Shown: positions 35,708-45,542, counted from the stretch's first letter. The stretch: DNA of 64,000 nucleotides from Pontibacter ummariensis (GCF_900188175.1 NZ_FZOQ01000011.1:1-64000), one strand, 5' to 3'. A program made the numbers and translations. The notes: a model not told the origin generated them from the letters alone.

Positions 35708-37261
35708 TTATTTAATGACTTTATCAACTTTAACTAAACCAACCTTTTGTGATAAGAGCAGAAAGAGATGGTTAAAAGGTTTTCTTTCTTCTTTTCTGAA
35801 GCCTACTAAGTAGGTGATTAACAGGAAGGCGATTGAACTAATAAGAATGGTTTCAAACAGACGGATGTACCCCGGGGGCATCATAAACACCGGCACCAGG
35901 CTACAAATGAACACAAGTGCAAAAGATATGCTGCATCTTAAACCTACGGTACGGATGTAGTGGTGAATGGACAACTCGCAGTTCTTATTGGCAAAATAGA
36001 GGTTAAGCGCAAAAGAACATAGTGAGTAAACAATAAAAACAACGTAAATAGAAGATGGAGGAAGTTCATTTAAGAACAATATATAAGCAACAGGCAAAGG
36101 CAAGAGCGTGAGTAAAGAATTATATACTTCGTATTTCCGTATGTTACCTACTGCCGCTATCGTAGTGCTTAAGGTGACGTATAACTGGTCTATCAGAATG
36201 CGTACTAAGTACAGCCGACAAAAAATTACGGCAAAAGCAGGAACGTCCTTGAGCCACAGGTCTAAAATAAACGGCATTTCGATTAGTGCGGGAACACAGA
36301 AAAACATCCATAAGAAGAAGGAAATCTTGCTTCCCATAGTCGACGCTTTGAGCATGAGTTTTCTGTCTCCTCCACCTTCACTTTTGGCTATAACAGGATT
36401 AAGAGCCCTTAGCATAGTAGCAGCAAAAGCGCCCAGTTGCCCACTAACCTGGCTTGCAATTCCCTGCGCTGCGTTAACCACTGTACCAAAAAACATATTC
36501 AGCACAACTCCCTGCCCATAGGCTGAGATCATACTAGTTGATGAGCCCATGAAAGACCAGCCTGCGAAGCTTGTCATTTCCTTCATCAGCTTTTTGTCGT
36601 AGTTAGCCCGAGGGCTGATCTTGCATTCTGCGTACCTCTTTTGGCAATAGAAGATGCGCAGTAGTAAAAGGAAAATAGACAATGCTGCCATCAACATTCC
36701 GTAAACTACAAGTTTGTCAGCATCCGTTTGTACGATGTAGAGAGCAATAGACAGTTTCAACACCGCCTCAATAATACCCAAGATGGCAAAGAGTAACATG
36801 TTCTCGTGTGCATTGATAACGGCATCATATGGTACTGAAAAGACAGTAAAGATGGTGCTCACAACCATGAAATGATAGATAAGTTTGGCAGCAGCTAATC
36901 TCCCCTCGGGAATTGTTAAAATACCGTTGAAAAAGAAATACCCGGCTACTTCTAACAGGATGACCAGTAGTCCTGCGATGAGGCAATGGAGGACAAGGCT
37001 TACATTAAAGATTTTCTTTGACTGGCTCGTGTCTCCGGCTCCCTCAGCATAAGACATAAACCGTTGAGTAGCCCCGGACATCGCAGCATTAAGAAAGCCA
37101 AGCATCGCGATAGCGCCACCAACCAGATTGAAAATGCCAAAGTCTTTTGCTCCCAGTGCCTCCAGTATTAAACGGGTAGTGTAGAGCGAAATCAAAACGG
37201 TTATCCCCATCCTGGCATAAAGAATACCTGTGTTAATCGCTACTCGTTTTGCTGCCTGCAT
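35708..37261 (-). CDS. Polysaccharide flippase (Wzx-like, MOP superfamily)
   Basis: 517 residues with about 12-14 membrane segments over the whole length. Typical start RVAINTGILYARMGITVLISLYTTRLILEALG, then FGIFNLVGGAIAMLGFLNAAMSGATQRFMSY. Such proteins move lipid-linked repeat units across the inner membrane for Wzy-dependent polymerisation. Wzy-, Wza- and Wzc-like genes are present further right in the window, which supports this role. It is the first gene of a two-gene minus-strand operon. Confidence 0.9.
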   Translation of the reverse strand: MQAAKRVAINTGILYARMGITVLISLYTTRLILEALGAKDFGIFNLVGGAIAMLGFLNAAMSGATQRFMSYAEGAGDTSQSKKIFNVSLVLHCLIAGLLVILLEVAGYFFFNGILTIPEGRLAAAKLIYHFMVVSTIFTVFSVPYDAVINAHENMLLFAILGIIEAVLKLSIALYIVQTDADKLVVYGMLMAALSIFLLLLRIFYCQKRYAECKISPRANYDKKLMKEMTSFAGWSFMGSSTSMISAYGQGVVLNMFFGTVVNAAQGIASQVSGQLGAFAATMLRALNPVIAKSEGGGDRKLMLKASTMGSKISFFLWMFFCVPALIEMPFILDLWLKDVPAFAVIFCRLYLVRILIDQLYVTLSTTIAAVGNIRKYEVYNSLLTLLPLPVAYILFLNELPPSSIYVVFIVYSLCSFALNLYFANKNCELSIHHYIRTVGLRCSISFALVFICSLVPVFMMPPGYIRLFETILISSIAFLLITYLVGFRKEERKPFNHLFLLLSQKVGLVKVDKVIK

Positions 37262-38161
37262 GCTACTAACGCTATTATTAATAAGGGTTTTAGGAGGTAA
37301 CGGACTCTCAGTACTTAAATGCTTCTTAAAAGAATAAGCACATGCTGTAGTTTTAGATATTACTGGTATTGATAAACTGAGGATTATTAGGCTTTAAATA
37401 TCTTTATATAGAAAGTGATCTATACGTTACCTGATTGTTTTTGTTATCTGCCAAAGGTTGCCTCCCCGCAAGATGCTTGTCCCTTTCATTACCTTTCTCT
37501 TTTATCGTGTAGCATTTACTGTAAAACTAGTGATAACGTTGTCCAGGTCTCCCCTTTAATTTTGGGTCAGGTCTTTAAAGCTTTGTTTAGAGCGTCTGTG
37601 CGAGTCGTCCGCCAGCTATGGTAACATAATGGCTGCCCTATGTTACGAAACACAACGAATGGAAACAAAAGTGTAGCCGAAGGGTCTTGGCTTCTGATGT
37701 TTCTTTACTCTTTTTCCGAATGCCCATTTAAGTAACCACGCCAAAATTCTCTGCAACCGGTAATTTCTTCACCACTGTACTTTTAAAATATAGGTAGGCT
37801 CCTTGTGGCGGGGTGAAGGGCGTGTTTTGAACTCACTCGTGGTCCATGTTGCTTATGGTTTGGTTATCTCTGTCCAAGTCATTCTGTATCATCGGCGTTT
37901 AGCGGTTCTGTTAAACAGACTTAATTGGCTTAGCTGTTGAAAAATCATCCACAAACTGCTTCTAGTACCACAACCCCCTAGCATAAGCTGCGTACTTCCT
38001 CTAGTTAATATCTCAATATTCCGTTTTTAGAATTCTCCTTTTTAATTATTCACTGGTCTCCTGGTATTAGGGGATAATGTTTGATTGACAATCATCTGGA
38101 CATGAATCAAATGTACAAGCATTTTGAGTGTTGCACTCTGCCTCTTTCCCTTGTTTCGTTA
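37262..38161. other. 900-bp intergenic region, no gene seen
   Basis: Divergent leader between the flippase and the sugar dehydrogenase gene. Short plus-strand frames (such as 37415-37624) lack protein-like composition. No RNA or repeat was recognised. It is AT rich at both ends. Confidence 0.4.
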
Positions 38162-41100
38162 ATGAGGAAATTTTACCCTAGCCCTCAGAGGAGTCTGTGT
38201 AGGATAATTTTTCTGCTGTTGCTTTTATTAATACAATACAAAGCGCAGGCTCAGTTGCCCGCCGGCTTTGCAGAAGAGGAAGTTGAAGGCAAGTGGAACG
38301 CTGCCGTTGGGATTACCTTCTCAGATGATGGCCAGAACATGTTTGTGTGGGAGAAAGCCGGTAAGGTATGGGTGGTTGATAACGGCGAGAAAGCGAAGCA
38401 GCCATTGATAGATCTAACGGCAGAGGTGGGCGATTGGGGAGACCATGGTCTGCTCGGTTTTGCCCTGGATCCAGCCTTTGGGCGCAACGGCTATGTTTAT
38501 CTACTCTATGTAGTAGACAGGAATTACCTGATGAATGCTGGCTCCGGTAGCTACGATCCCTCCAAAACAAGTCAAAGAGAAGCTACTATTGGGCGCGTCA
38601 CACGGTATAAAGTCATTGATCAGAACGGGAACTTAACCGCAGACTTAAATAGCCGCAAGATATTGCTTGGTGAGAGTCCTTCTACAGGTATTCCCATCCT
38701 TTACGAATCTCATGGTGTGGGTTCTCTTGTATTTGGTGAAGACGGGTCATTGCTGATTTCTGTGGGTGATGGTGCATCAGCCGGTTGGTCGGATGCAGGT
38801 TACCATGAGGATGATCCGAAGGACCAGATTCCGATAGATACTTATATTCCCCAAGCATTAGCAGACGGTATCATCACAGAAAAGCAAAACATAGGGGCAT
38901 ATAGAGCTCAGCAGATTAACTCATTAAACGGAAAGATTTTACGTATCGACCCTGCCACAGGTGACGGATTGCCCTCGAACCCTTTTTATGATGCTTCTAA
39001 GCCCCGTGCTGCCTCCTCTAGAGTGTGGGTTTTAGGTCTCCGGAACCCATTCCGCTTTACAGTAAAGCCAGGAACAGGTAGCGCTAACTCTCCAGGTACT
39101 CTTTATGTCGGCGATGTGGGTTGGCTGGCTTGGGAAGAGATAAACGTAGCAACCAATGGGGGGGTGAATTTTGGATGGCCCTTTTATGAAGGACTGGAGC
39201 AGATGCCCTACTACTTTCACCGCCGTGTGCCTAATGTGGACATTCCTAACCCCTTGTATGGGGAGGGGAACTGCGACGAGGAGTACATCGCTTATAATGA
39301 CCTGATCATGCAGCCTAGACGTACAGAAGATCCTTACTTTGGGAACTTCTGTAACTGGAATTATACCGTTCCAGAGGGGGTGCCCACTTTTGTACATACC
39401 CGGCCTATTTTGGAGTGGGTGAATGCAATACCTAAAGATGGTGTAGAACCTACCCCTATTACAAGAACGGGCACTTTTGAGGGCGAAGAAGCTGCTGTCG
39501 TGAAGGTAGGGGACCCAGGGTCACCAGTTTCGGGAGAGCCCTTTTATGGCAGTTCTTCTACGGGCGGTATCTGGTACTTCGGAGATAATTTTCCAGAGCA
39601 GTACAGAAACACGTACTTCTTTGGTGATTACGGAGCTGGTTGGATCAAGAACCTTGTGATTGATGAGGCGCATGCGCCAAAGGAGATTAACAGTTTTGTT
39701 GATAAAGATGCCCGGGTTACTGCCTTTGCAACTAACCCTGCAACAGGAGAGTTGTATTATGTCAATTATGCTACGCAAATTAAGAAAGTAGCTTACTATG
39801 GGGACAATACTCCTCCAAAAGCTGTTGCGGAAGTTGACAAGCTGTATGGAGAAAGCCCTTTAACACTTAACTTCTCTGCAGTCAAATCAACAGATGCAGA
39901 AGACGAAAACCTAGCGTATGAATGGAACTTCGGAGATGGATCTAACCCTGTAAATGAGGTAACAGCGCAGCATACTTTTACAGCCACTGGCGTCAAATCT
40001 TTTGACGTTGTCTTAACAGTAACAGACTCTGAAGGACTGAGTGATACAGATAAACTGAGTATTACGGTAAACAATACGCCGCCAACTGTAAGTATTGTTA
40101 GCCCGTCGGCAGATTCGAAGTACCCCCTTAATGCGATGACCACTTATGAGCTACGGGCTGATGTAACGGACGGGGAGGACGCAGACGAGCAGCTAACGTA
40201 TGAGTGGCAGGTGGCATTACACCATAATACCCATACGCATCCTGATCCTGTGGATAATGAGCATATAACGAGCGCTACTCTAACGCCTATTGGCTGTGAT
40301 GGTGAAATCTATTTTTACAGGGTAAACCTGAAGGTAACAGACTCTGGCGGCCTGTCGGCTTCTGACTACGTGGACGTTTATCCAGATTGTAGTAATGGAG
40401 TAGTTGCTGCTGTATCTATGGCTAGCCCTGCGAACAATGCAACCTTTGCAGAAGGGGGGGCAGTGGCGCTTTCAGTGCGCTTTGCTGACGAAGCCAGAGC
40501 CTGGGAAAAAGTTGAGTATTTTAACGGAACGTCCTTGATAGGCCAATCCACCGCGGCTCCGTTTAGCTACACCTGGGAGAACACGCCTGCCGGTATTTAC
40601 ACTATCACGGCTAAAGCTACTGACCTGGAGGGGCATCATGCAACTTCAGAACCTGTCCGCATTACAGTAGGAGATGGCGGCCTTGTAGAGATGCCTAGTT
40701 GCTTGCCAGGCCTGGAGCACTACTTCAGTTTAGATGAGGCAGAAGGGGAGATATTTGATGACTATGCTACAGCGGTTAATGCCTCTTGCGAAAACTGCCC
40801 GGAAGCCGTTAACGGGAAGTTTTTGGGTGGGCAGCGATTCCGTAACACAGAAACAGGGATAAACATTACCAATGCCACTAGCTTTAACTGGGGAGCGGAC
40901 GACAGCTTTAGTATGGGGTTCTGGTTTAAGACCGATGCAACCTCAGCCGAGAATGTTGTTATCGTGGGGCGTGACGCTTCTGCCCAGGGATTAGGCTTGC
41001 ATTGGTGGATAGGGGTAACCCCACAGGGCAAGGCTGTTTTCATGCTGAAGGATATTACCCACAGTGGCCTACAGCTCGGAGGGGATGAGGGGCCTGTGTT

Positions 41101-41671
41101 AAATGATGGAAAGTGGCATCACGTACTGGCGGTACGAGACGGAGAGAGCAATATGAACAGGTTCTTTGTGGATGGTGTGCTGCTTGCGGAGGGAGAGTAT
41201 GACTACGTCAATGGCTTTGAAGGGCAGGCCGCTGTGAACCTAGGCTACCTGGACCGTGCGAACGGCTATCACTTTGCCGGTGACCTGGATGAGTTTAAGG
41301 TGTACCGAAGAGCTGTGACGCAGGCTGAAGTGGCAGAGCTGTTTAACGGAGGAAGCGGTACTTATTGTGGCTTGACACCTCTTGGCATAACGGATAACAA
41401 GGCTTTTGATGGAACTTTTGAAGTCTTTCCAAACCCCACAACGGGGAAGCAACTACACCTGTTCGTATCAAGGCTTTCTCCGTCTGAGAGCATCAAGCTC
41501 ACCCTAACAGACATTACCGGAAGGAAGATACTGGAACGACAAACGAGAGCCCGCCCTGACGGATCTGTAAAGTTAACTGTTCATCCGGCAAGGGAGCTCT
41601 CTCCAGGTTTGTACAACCTTCTGCTTTTCTCAACTGAGCGCAAGCTCAATCGGAAGGTGGTGATAAAGTAA
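38162..41671 (+). CDS. T9SS-exported PQQ-type sugar dehydrogenase with PKD, Ig and LamG modules
   Basis: 1169 residues from the ATG at 38162, which puts a basic start (MRKFYPS) right before the signal segment IIFLLLLLLIQYKAQAQ. An upstream in-frame ATG at 38081 is less suitable. Modules: soluble glucose/sorbosone dehydrogenase-like beta propeller (about 35-515: HGLLGFALDPAFGRNGYVYLLY, ESHGVGSLVFGEDGSLLISVGDG, VLGLRNPFRF), PKD domain (about 545-640), Ig-like modules (about 645-840), LamG (about 860-1070, GKWHHVLAVR) and type A sorting domain (FEVFPNPTTGK to NRKVVIK). It probably oxidises or binds sugars at the surface. Confidence 0.88.
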   Translation: MRKFYPSPQRSLCRIIFLLLLLLIQYKAQAQLPAGFAEEEVEGKWNAAVGITFSDDGQNMFVWEKAGKVWVVDNGEKAKQPLIDLTAEVGDWGDHGLLGFALDPAFGRNGYVYLLYVVDRNYLMNAGSGSYDPSKTSQREATIGRVTRYKVIDQNGNLTADLNSRKILLGESPSTGIPILYESHGVGSLVFGEDGSLLISVGDGASAGWSDAGYHEDDPKDQIPIDTYIPQALADGIITEKQNIGAYRAQQINSLNGKILRIDPATGDGLPSNPFYDASKPRAASSRVWVLGLRNPFRFTVKPGTGSANSPGTLYVGDVGWLAWEEINVATNGGVNFGWPFYEGLEQMPYYFHRRVPNVDIPNPLYGEGNCDEEYIAYNDLIMQPRRTEDPYFGNFCNWNYTVPEGVPTFVHTRPILEWVNAIPKDGVEPTPITRTGTFEGEEAAVVKVGDPGSPVSGEPFYGSSSTGGIWYFGDNFPEQYRNTYFFGDYGAGWIKNLVIDEAHAPKEINSFVDKDARVTAFATNPATGELYYVNYATQIKKVAYYGDNTPPKAVAEVDKLYGESPLTLNFSAVKSTDAEDENLAYEWNFGDGSNPVNEVTAQHTFTATGVKSFDVVLTVTDSEGLSDTDKLSITVNNTPPTVSIVSPSADSKYPLNAMTTYELRADVTDGEDADEQLTYEWQVALHHNTHTHPDPVDNEHITSATLTPIGCDGEIYFYRVNLKVTDSGGLSASDYVDVYPDCSNGVVAAVSMASPANNATFAEGGAVALSVRFADEARAWEKVEYFNGTSLIGQSTAAPFSYTWENTPAGIYTITAKATDLEGHHATSEPVRITVGDGGLVEMPSCLPGLEHYFSLDEAEGEIFDDYATAVNASCENCPEAVNGKFLGGQRFRNTETGINITNATSFNWGADDSFSMGFWFKTDATSAENVVIVGRDASAQGLGLHWWIGVTPQGKAVFMLKDITHSGLQLGGDEGPVLNDGKWHHVLAVRDGESNMNRFFVDGVLLAEGEYDYVNGFEGQAAVNLGYLDRANGYHFAGDLDEFKVYRRAVTQAEVAELFNGGSGTYCGLTPLGITDNKAFDGTFEVFPNPTTGKQLHLFVSRLSPSESIKLTLTDITGRKILERQTRARPDGSVKLTVHPARELSPGLYNLLLFSTERKLNRKVVIK

Positions 41672-41690
41672 GTCAGCGCAGAGGTAAAAC

Positions 41691-41722
41691 AAAAAGGGCC
41701 CGTAGCATTACGGGCCCTTTTT
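41691..41722. terminator. Bidirectional terminator
   Basis: AAAAAGGGCCCGTA pairs perfectly with TACGGGCCCTTTTT around GCAT. It lies between the convergent sugar dehydrogenase and beta-helix genes, and has T tails on both strands. Confidence 0.92.
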
Positions 41723-41740
41723 GTTTTCAGGTGTTAGTTA

Positions 41741-44602
41741 TTACTGCTTCACCACTTTTATACTCTTGCTGTTACCTGCTGTGTCAGTATACTTCAGGAT
41801 ATACAAGCCCGTTGTCAAGTTTACACCGGCCAGGTTTAATACCAGGCTGTTGTTTGTCAGTTCCAGGCTTTCTGCTCGGTAAACTACTTTCCCTGTCTGG
41901 TTTAGTAGCACGACTTCCTGTAGCTTCACTTCCTGCTCTCCCATGTTTAGTGTAATCATGTCATGGAAAGGGTTAGGGTAAGCAGTAGCATTCTCAAAGA
42001 ATGGTACAGACTCTGCTACTTTGCTTACATGCATCGCAGATACAGATTCCATCTGGATTGTGTAAGGCGACAGCCTGTTTCCGGCGATTGGCATTTCCTT
42101 GGCGCCGTTTGGCAGCTCCCAGCCCACGGCCAGGTTGTCCCCGCCTCCCTCTTCCTTATGCAGGGCCTCGATGTAGTAGCGCTTGCCTGCCTCCAGCGTG
42201 ATCTTCACTGACTGCTGGGAAGAGTACTTGTTCCACTCTCTTGGGTTAGTCCACCCGTTCACGTAGGCGATCTTCTTCTTTTGCGCCGGGTCCTCAGAGG
42301 TGCTTATGTAAAGCTCTGCGTTGTTGTCGCCGGCGATCCAGAAAGTGTACTGGCCGGACTGCGGAGCGGTTACATAGCCTCTCACACGGTTACCGTAGTT
42401 GTCGCCGATGTTGCTTGGCGCCTCGAACAGGGACAGCTCCTTGGTGCTGCTTGGTTTCTGCGTTACTGGAATGGAGCTCGTGCCGCTGCCTGTCAGGTTC
42501 GTCCAGTGCTCCAAAATAATCTTACCGGTGGCGTTTACCACTTCTTCTGTAGGAGCAGGCGCTGGCGTTTCAGTGGCAACAGCTGTGCTTCCGAACACAG
42601 ACAGCCTGTTTCCGGCGATCGGCGTTTCCTTGGCGCCGTTTGGCAGCTCCCAGCCCACGGCCAGGTTGTCCCCGCCTCCCTCTTCCTTATGCAGGGCCTC
42701 GATGTAGTAGCGCTTGCCTGCCTCCAGCGTGATCTTCACTGACTGCTGGGAAGAGTACTTGTTCCACTCTCTTGGGTTAGTCCACCCGTTCACGTAGGCG
42801 ATCTTCTTCTTTTGCGCCGGGTCCTCAGAGGTGCTTATGTAAAGCTCTGCGTTGTTGTCGCCGGCGATCCAGAAAGTGTACTGGCCGGACTGCGGAGCGG
42901 TTACATAGCCTCTCACACGGTTACCGTAGTTGTCGCCGATGTTGCTTGGCGCCTCGAACAGGGACAGCTCCTTGGTGCTGCTTGGTTTCTGCGTTACTGG
43001 AATGGAGCTCGTGCCGCTGCCTGTCAGGTTCGTCCAGTGCTCCAAAATAATCTTACCAGTTGTGGTGCCGCTTGGGCTTGTCGTCGTAGGGCTAGTCGGT
43101 TCAGTAGTGGTAGAAAGGGCAGCGTTTATAGTGATATTTACGGATGAAGACACCTTGGATGCTCCTGCATTATCAAAGGCCTTCGCTGTAAGGCTGTAGC
43201 TTCCGGCATTTGCGTTGTTCCATGTATAGCTGTAAGGTGCGCTGGTATCTTCGCCTAATTTTACAGACCCTTGGTAGAACTCCACTTTCGTTACAGAGCC
43301 ATCACTGTCATTGGCATTTGCCTGGATCACGATAGAGGTGCCTTGTGTGAGCTCTGCATTGGCAACGGGAGAAGCGATAGCTACAGTTGGTGCTTGGTTA
43401 GCAGGAGCAGAGGCAGCTGATCCGTCAGGTCCTAGAGTTATTCCATTTTTCTGCAGTTTCTGCACCCACAGGTCGTACTCGCCGGCCTCAGTCTGACGTG
43501 TGATGGGGTTGGGCAGGAAGGTGTTGTCGGAGAAGTCGGTGTACTCAGCCACGGAGATGTCGTTCCTGTCGTTGGGCCACCCCCAGGCCACCACGCCTAT
43601 CACGTTGTTGTCGATGGAGTTGGAGAAGGTGGTGTTCTTCTTGTAGTAGTCGCTGCCCCACATGCCGGAGGTGTACATGTTGTACCTGGAGCCGTCGGGG
43701 AAGGTGGCCGCGTTCACGGCCCGGTTGTGGTGGTAGCGGATGTTGTTGCCCCCGGCAATGCCCATCGAGTAGTTGCCCAAGCCCACGAGCTGGTTGTTGT
43801 AGGCCTCGATGTAGGCCGGGCAGGTGTTGATGTCCCCGTCGCCGTCGGTGATGATGCCGCCCCCGGAGTAGTCGTTGTGCTTGGCGTTGAGGGGGAAGGC
43901 CCCCTGGATGTAGTTGTTGTGGATACGGATGCGGGAGTCTGCCGTTCCGCGGGAGTTGTACATGTTGATGTTGTCCTCCACCCTGGAGTTGTTGGGGTCG
44001 TTGATGACCTGGTTCCAGGCGATCTCGGCGTGGCGCAGGGAGCCCCTGAAGTTAAAGCCCACGAAGTTGACGCCGGCGTCCTTTCCGTAGATGCGCCCGT
44101 CGATGTTCTTCACTTTGTTGTAGCGGATTTTCACCGTCTCGCGCTCGGTCCCGTCTCCCTCGTAGCGGAGGGCCAGGTTGATGCCGGCAGTGTGCTCCAA
44201 GTAGCAGTGCTCGACAACGACGTTCTTGAAGCCGTCGACGGTGAGGAAGCGGCGGGGCTTCTCGTAGTCGCTGTAGGGGGTGGGGGTGATGCCGTAGCCG
44301 TTGGTGTGGCGGACGGTGATGTTGGCTGCATAGTACCAGCTCTTGATCAGGTAGCCGGCCCCCCGGATGTTGGAGTACTCGATTATCACAGGCTCGGACG
44401 TGCGGATGTCCACGGCCGGCACGTTCGAGTCCTTCGACTCCCAGTTGCCCCGGTAGGTGCCCCCCTTCGTGATCACTATAGGGCCACTGTAGCTCTGGGC
44501 GATTGCATTAGAGGAGAGGAACAAGATCAAGACGTAAGCGACAATGTGGGCTAGTAATACTTGTCCAGCCCTCTTGTTTAAGAAAGAGGTTGTTGTGTAC
44601 AT
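41741..44602 (-). CDS. T9SS-exported beta-helix protein with Ig and two PA14 domains
   Basis: 953 residues. Signal peptide about 1-35 (ending NAIAQ); right-handed parallel beta-helix about 36-394, with Asn-rich turns (NNYIQGAF, NNVIGVV) as in polysaccharide lyases and epimerases; Ig-like module about 400-495; PA14 domains at about 515-667 and 692-844, almost identical to each other; type A sorting domain about 870-953 (YPNPFHDM to SKSIKVVKQ). PA14 domains commonly bind glycans. The helix part is shared at 100% with the gene at 46593-47852 and has nearly all G or C in third positions, unlike its own C-terminal part. Function: probable surface polysaccharide binding or cleavage. Confidence 0.88.
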   Translation of the reverse strand: MYTTTSFLNKRAGQVLLAHIVAYVLILFLSSNAIAQSYSGPIVITKGGTYRGNWESKDSNVPAVDIRTSEPVIIEYSNIRGAGYLIKSWYYAANITVRHTNGYGITPTPYSDYEKPRRFLTVDGFKNVVVEHCYLEHTAGINLALRYEGDGTERETVKIRYNKVKNIDGRIYGKDAGVNFVGFNFRGSLRHAEIAWNQVINDPNNSRVEDNINMYNSRGTADSRIRIHNNYIQGAFPLNAKHNDYSGGGIITDGDGDINTCPAYIEAYNNQLVGLGNYSMGIAGGNNIRYHHNRAVNAATFPDGSRYNMYTSGMWGSDYYKKNTTFSNSIDNNVIGVVAWGWPNDRNDISVAEYTDFSDNTFLPNPITRQTEAGEYDLWVQKLQKNGITLGPDGSAASAPANQAPTVAIASPVANAELTQGTSIVIQANANDSDGSVTKVEFYQGSVKLGEDTSAPYSYTWNNANAGSYSLTAKAFDNAGASKVSSSVNITINAALSTTTEPTSPTTTSPSGTTTGKIILEHWTNLTGSGTSSIPVTQKPSSTKELSLFEAPSNIGDNYGNRVRGYVTAPQSGQYTFWIAGDNNAELYISTSEDPAQKKKIAYVNGWTNPREWNKYSSQQSVKITLEAGKRYYIEALHKEEGGGDNLAVGWELPNGAKETPIAGNRLSVFGSTAVATETPAPAPTEEVVNATGKIILEHWTNLTGSGTSSIPVTQKPSSTKELSLFEAPSNIGDNYGNRVRGYVTAPQSGQYTFWIAGDNNAELYISTSEDPAQKKKIAYVNGWTNPREWNKYSSQQSVKITLEAGKRYYIEALHKEEGGGDNLAVGWELPNGAKEMPIAGNRLSPYTIQMESVSAMHVSKVAESVPFFENATAYPNPFHDMITLNMGEQEVKLQEVVLLNQTGKVVYRAESLELTNNSLVLNLAGVNLTTGLYILKYTDTAGNSKSIKVVKQ
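42069..42526. repeat. 458-bp tandem repeat unit (PA14), second in the protein
   Basis: Direct copy of 42600-43057 at an offset of 531 bp. I see only two base differences, both near the start of the unit, one changing Thr to Met. The units are separated by 73 bp. It encodes the C-terminal PA14 domain. Confidence 0.9.
42600..43057. repeat. 458-bp tandem repeat unit (PA14), first in the protein
   Basis: Partner of 42069-42526, same orientation. The unit starts at GACAGCCTGTTTCCGG and ends at AATAATCTTACC on the plus strand. Confidence 0.9.
43419..44503. repeat. 1,085-bp direct repeat, copy A (beta-helix module)
   Basis: Starts at GATCCGTCAGG and ends at AGCTCTGGGCGAT on the plus strand. It matches 46603-47687 with a constant offset of 3,184 bp and no indel. 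Translations of the sense strand and of the long antisense frame are the same in both copies, so the DNA is identical or nearly so. Confidence 0.93.
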
Positions 44603-45506
44603 CTTCTTTGGCTAAAAGTTGAAAATTAGAATATTTTGTGATTATACTTTTTGTAAAACCCTGAATTAACCTTTGGCGGAGGATGTATGCTCAGGATTCT
44701 CTTCAGTTCAACTCCACTAATTTGTGGCACCTGCGGATTAAATTGTTATTATATAAGTTGTTGCAAATATAGATAGGAAAATTTTATAAATGCTAGTATT
44801 TCTTTTAACTTCCTTTAAAAAAACAAGGGGTGTGTTTAAAGTGCAAGTAGTTCTGCTGCTAAAAAATGCTTTAATTGGCTTGTGTGGGCTTGTTTTTAGT
44901 TTGTGTGAGGGTTCGTTTTACTTATGGTTGCTATAAATAGTTATATAAGTGCTTTCAGCCTTAGAGCTATAATTTATTTCTAAAACTTGGGGTGAATGGG
45001 AACCTTTTTATTTGTTTCATTTTACTTCAAAAAAGAATAATTCAATATATACGCTTTGTTAAATATAGTATAATGTTAATATTTAGCGAATGGTATTTTG
45101 TACTTTTTGGTGTGGAATAGTTCCACACTTTCACAGGAAAAGAGACTGTATAGCTTGTTGTGCGTATTAAACTGTGGATTTTTCGCCACACTTTGTGGAG
45201 TCTACCCTGTGTTATATGAATTTCGTGTTTACTCGAGAGTATACAGGGAACTGTGTTAGCAGCCTGGCAAATTAAAGCTCAAGACTGTAGCAGAGGTTTA
45301 CTATGAGTCTGAAGCTCTTATTAGAAGGGACGATGGGAGAAAGCAGATAGCTCAAGAGAACATGACTACATTTCCTTAAAGCTCTTTCTGGGGGCTTAAC
45401 TTTTATGTTGCCTACAGTTTAGTTAGGTAGAATGGGGTGTGCAGAACCTTTATAGTACAGCCGGCTACAAAGTAGCCTTAGAGGAAGGAGATGTAAAGCT
45501 TAAAAT
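44603..45506. other. AT-rich 0.9-kb region without a gene
   Basis: No open frame of note. It holds a TAnnTTTG match on the minus strand (TATATTTG, 44771-44764) that could serve the beta-helix gene, though without a -33 partner. It also has inverted repeats around TGTGGAA and TTCCACA near 45111-45127. The composition contrasts sharply with the GC-rich repeat beside it. Confidence 0.5.
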
Positions 45507-45542
45507 CTTTTGTTGCCCTCCAAGTTAAGGTGGCAACAAAAG
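45507..45542 (-). terminator. Terminator of the fucosyltransferase gene
   Basis: CTTTTGTTGCC at 45507-45517 pairs with GGCAACAAAAG at 45532-45542, an 11-bp perfect stem. It lies 4 bp past the stop codon at 45547 and ends the long minus-strand glycosyltransferase operon. Confidence 0.8.

Noticed and set aside
43727..44554. Long plus-strand open frame opposite the beta-helix gene (275 codons)
   Set aside because: Its translation is Val/Asp/Gly-rich low-complexity sequence and arises from the extreme GC3 of the sense strand, which removes stops on the other strand.
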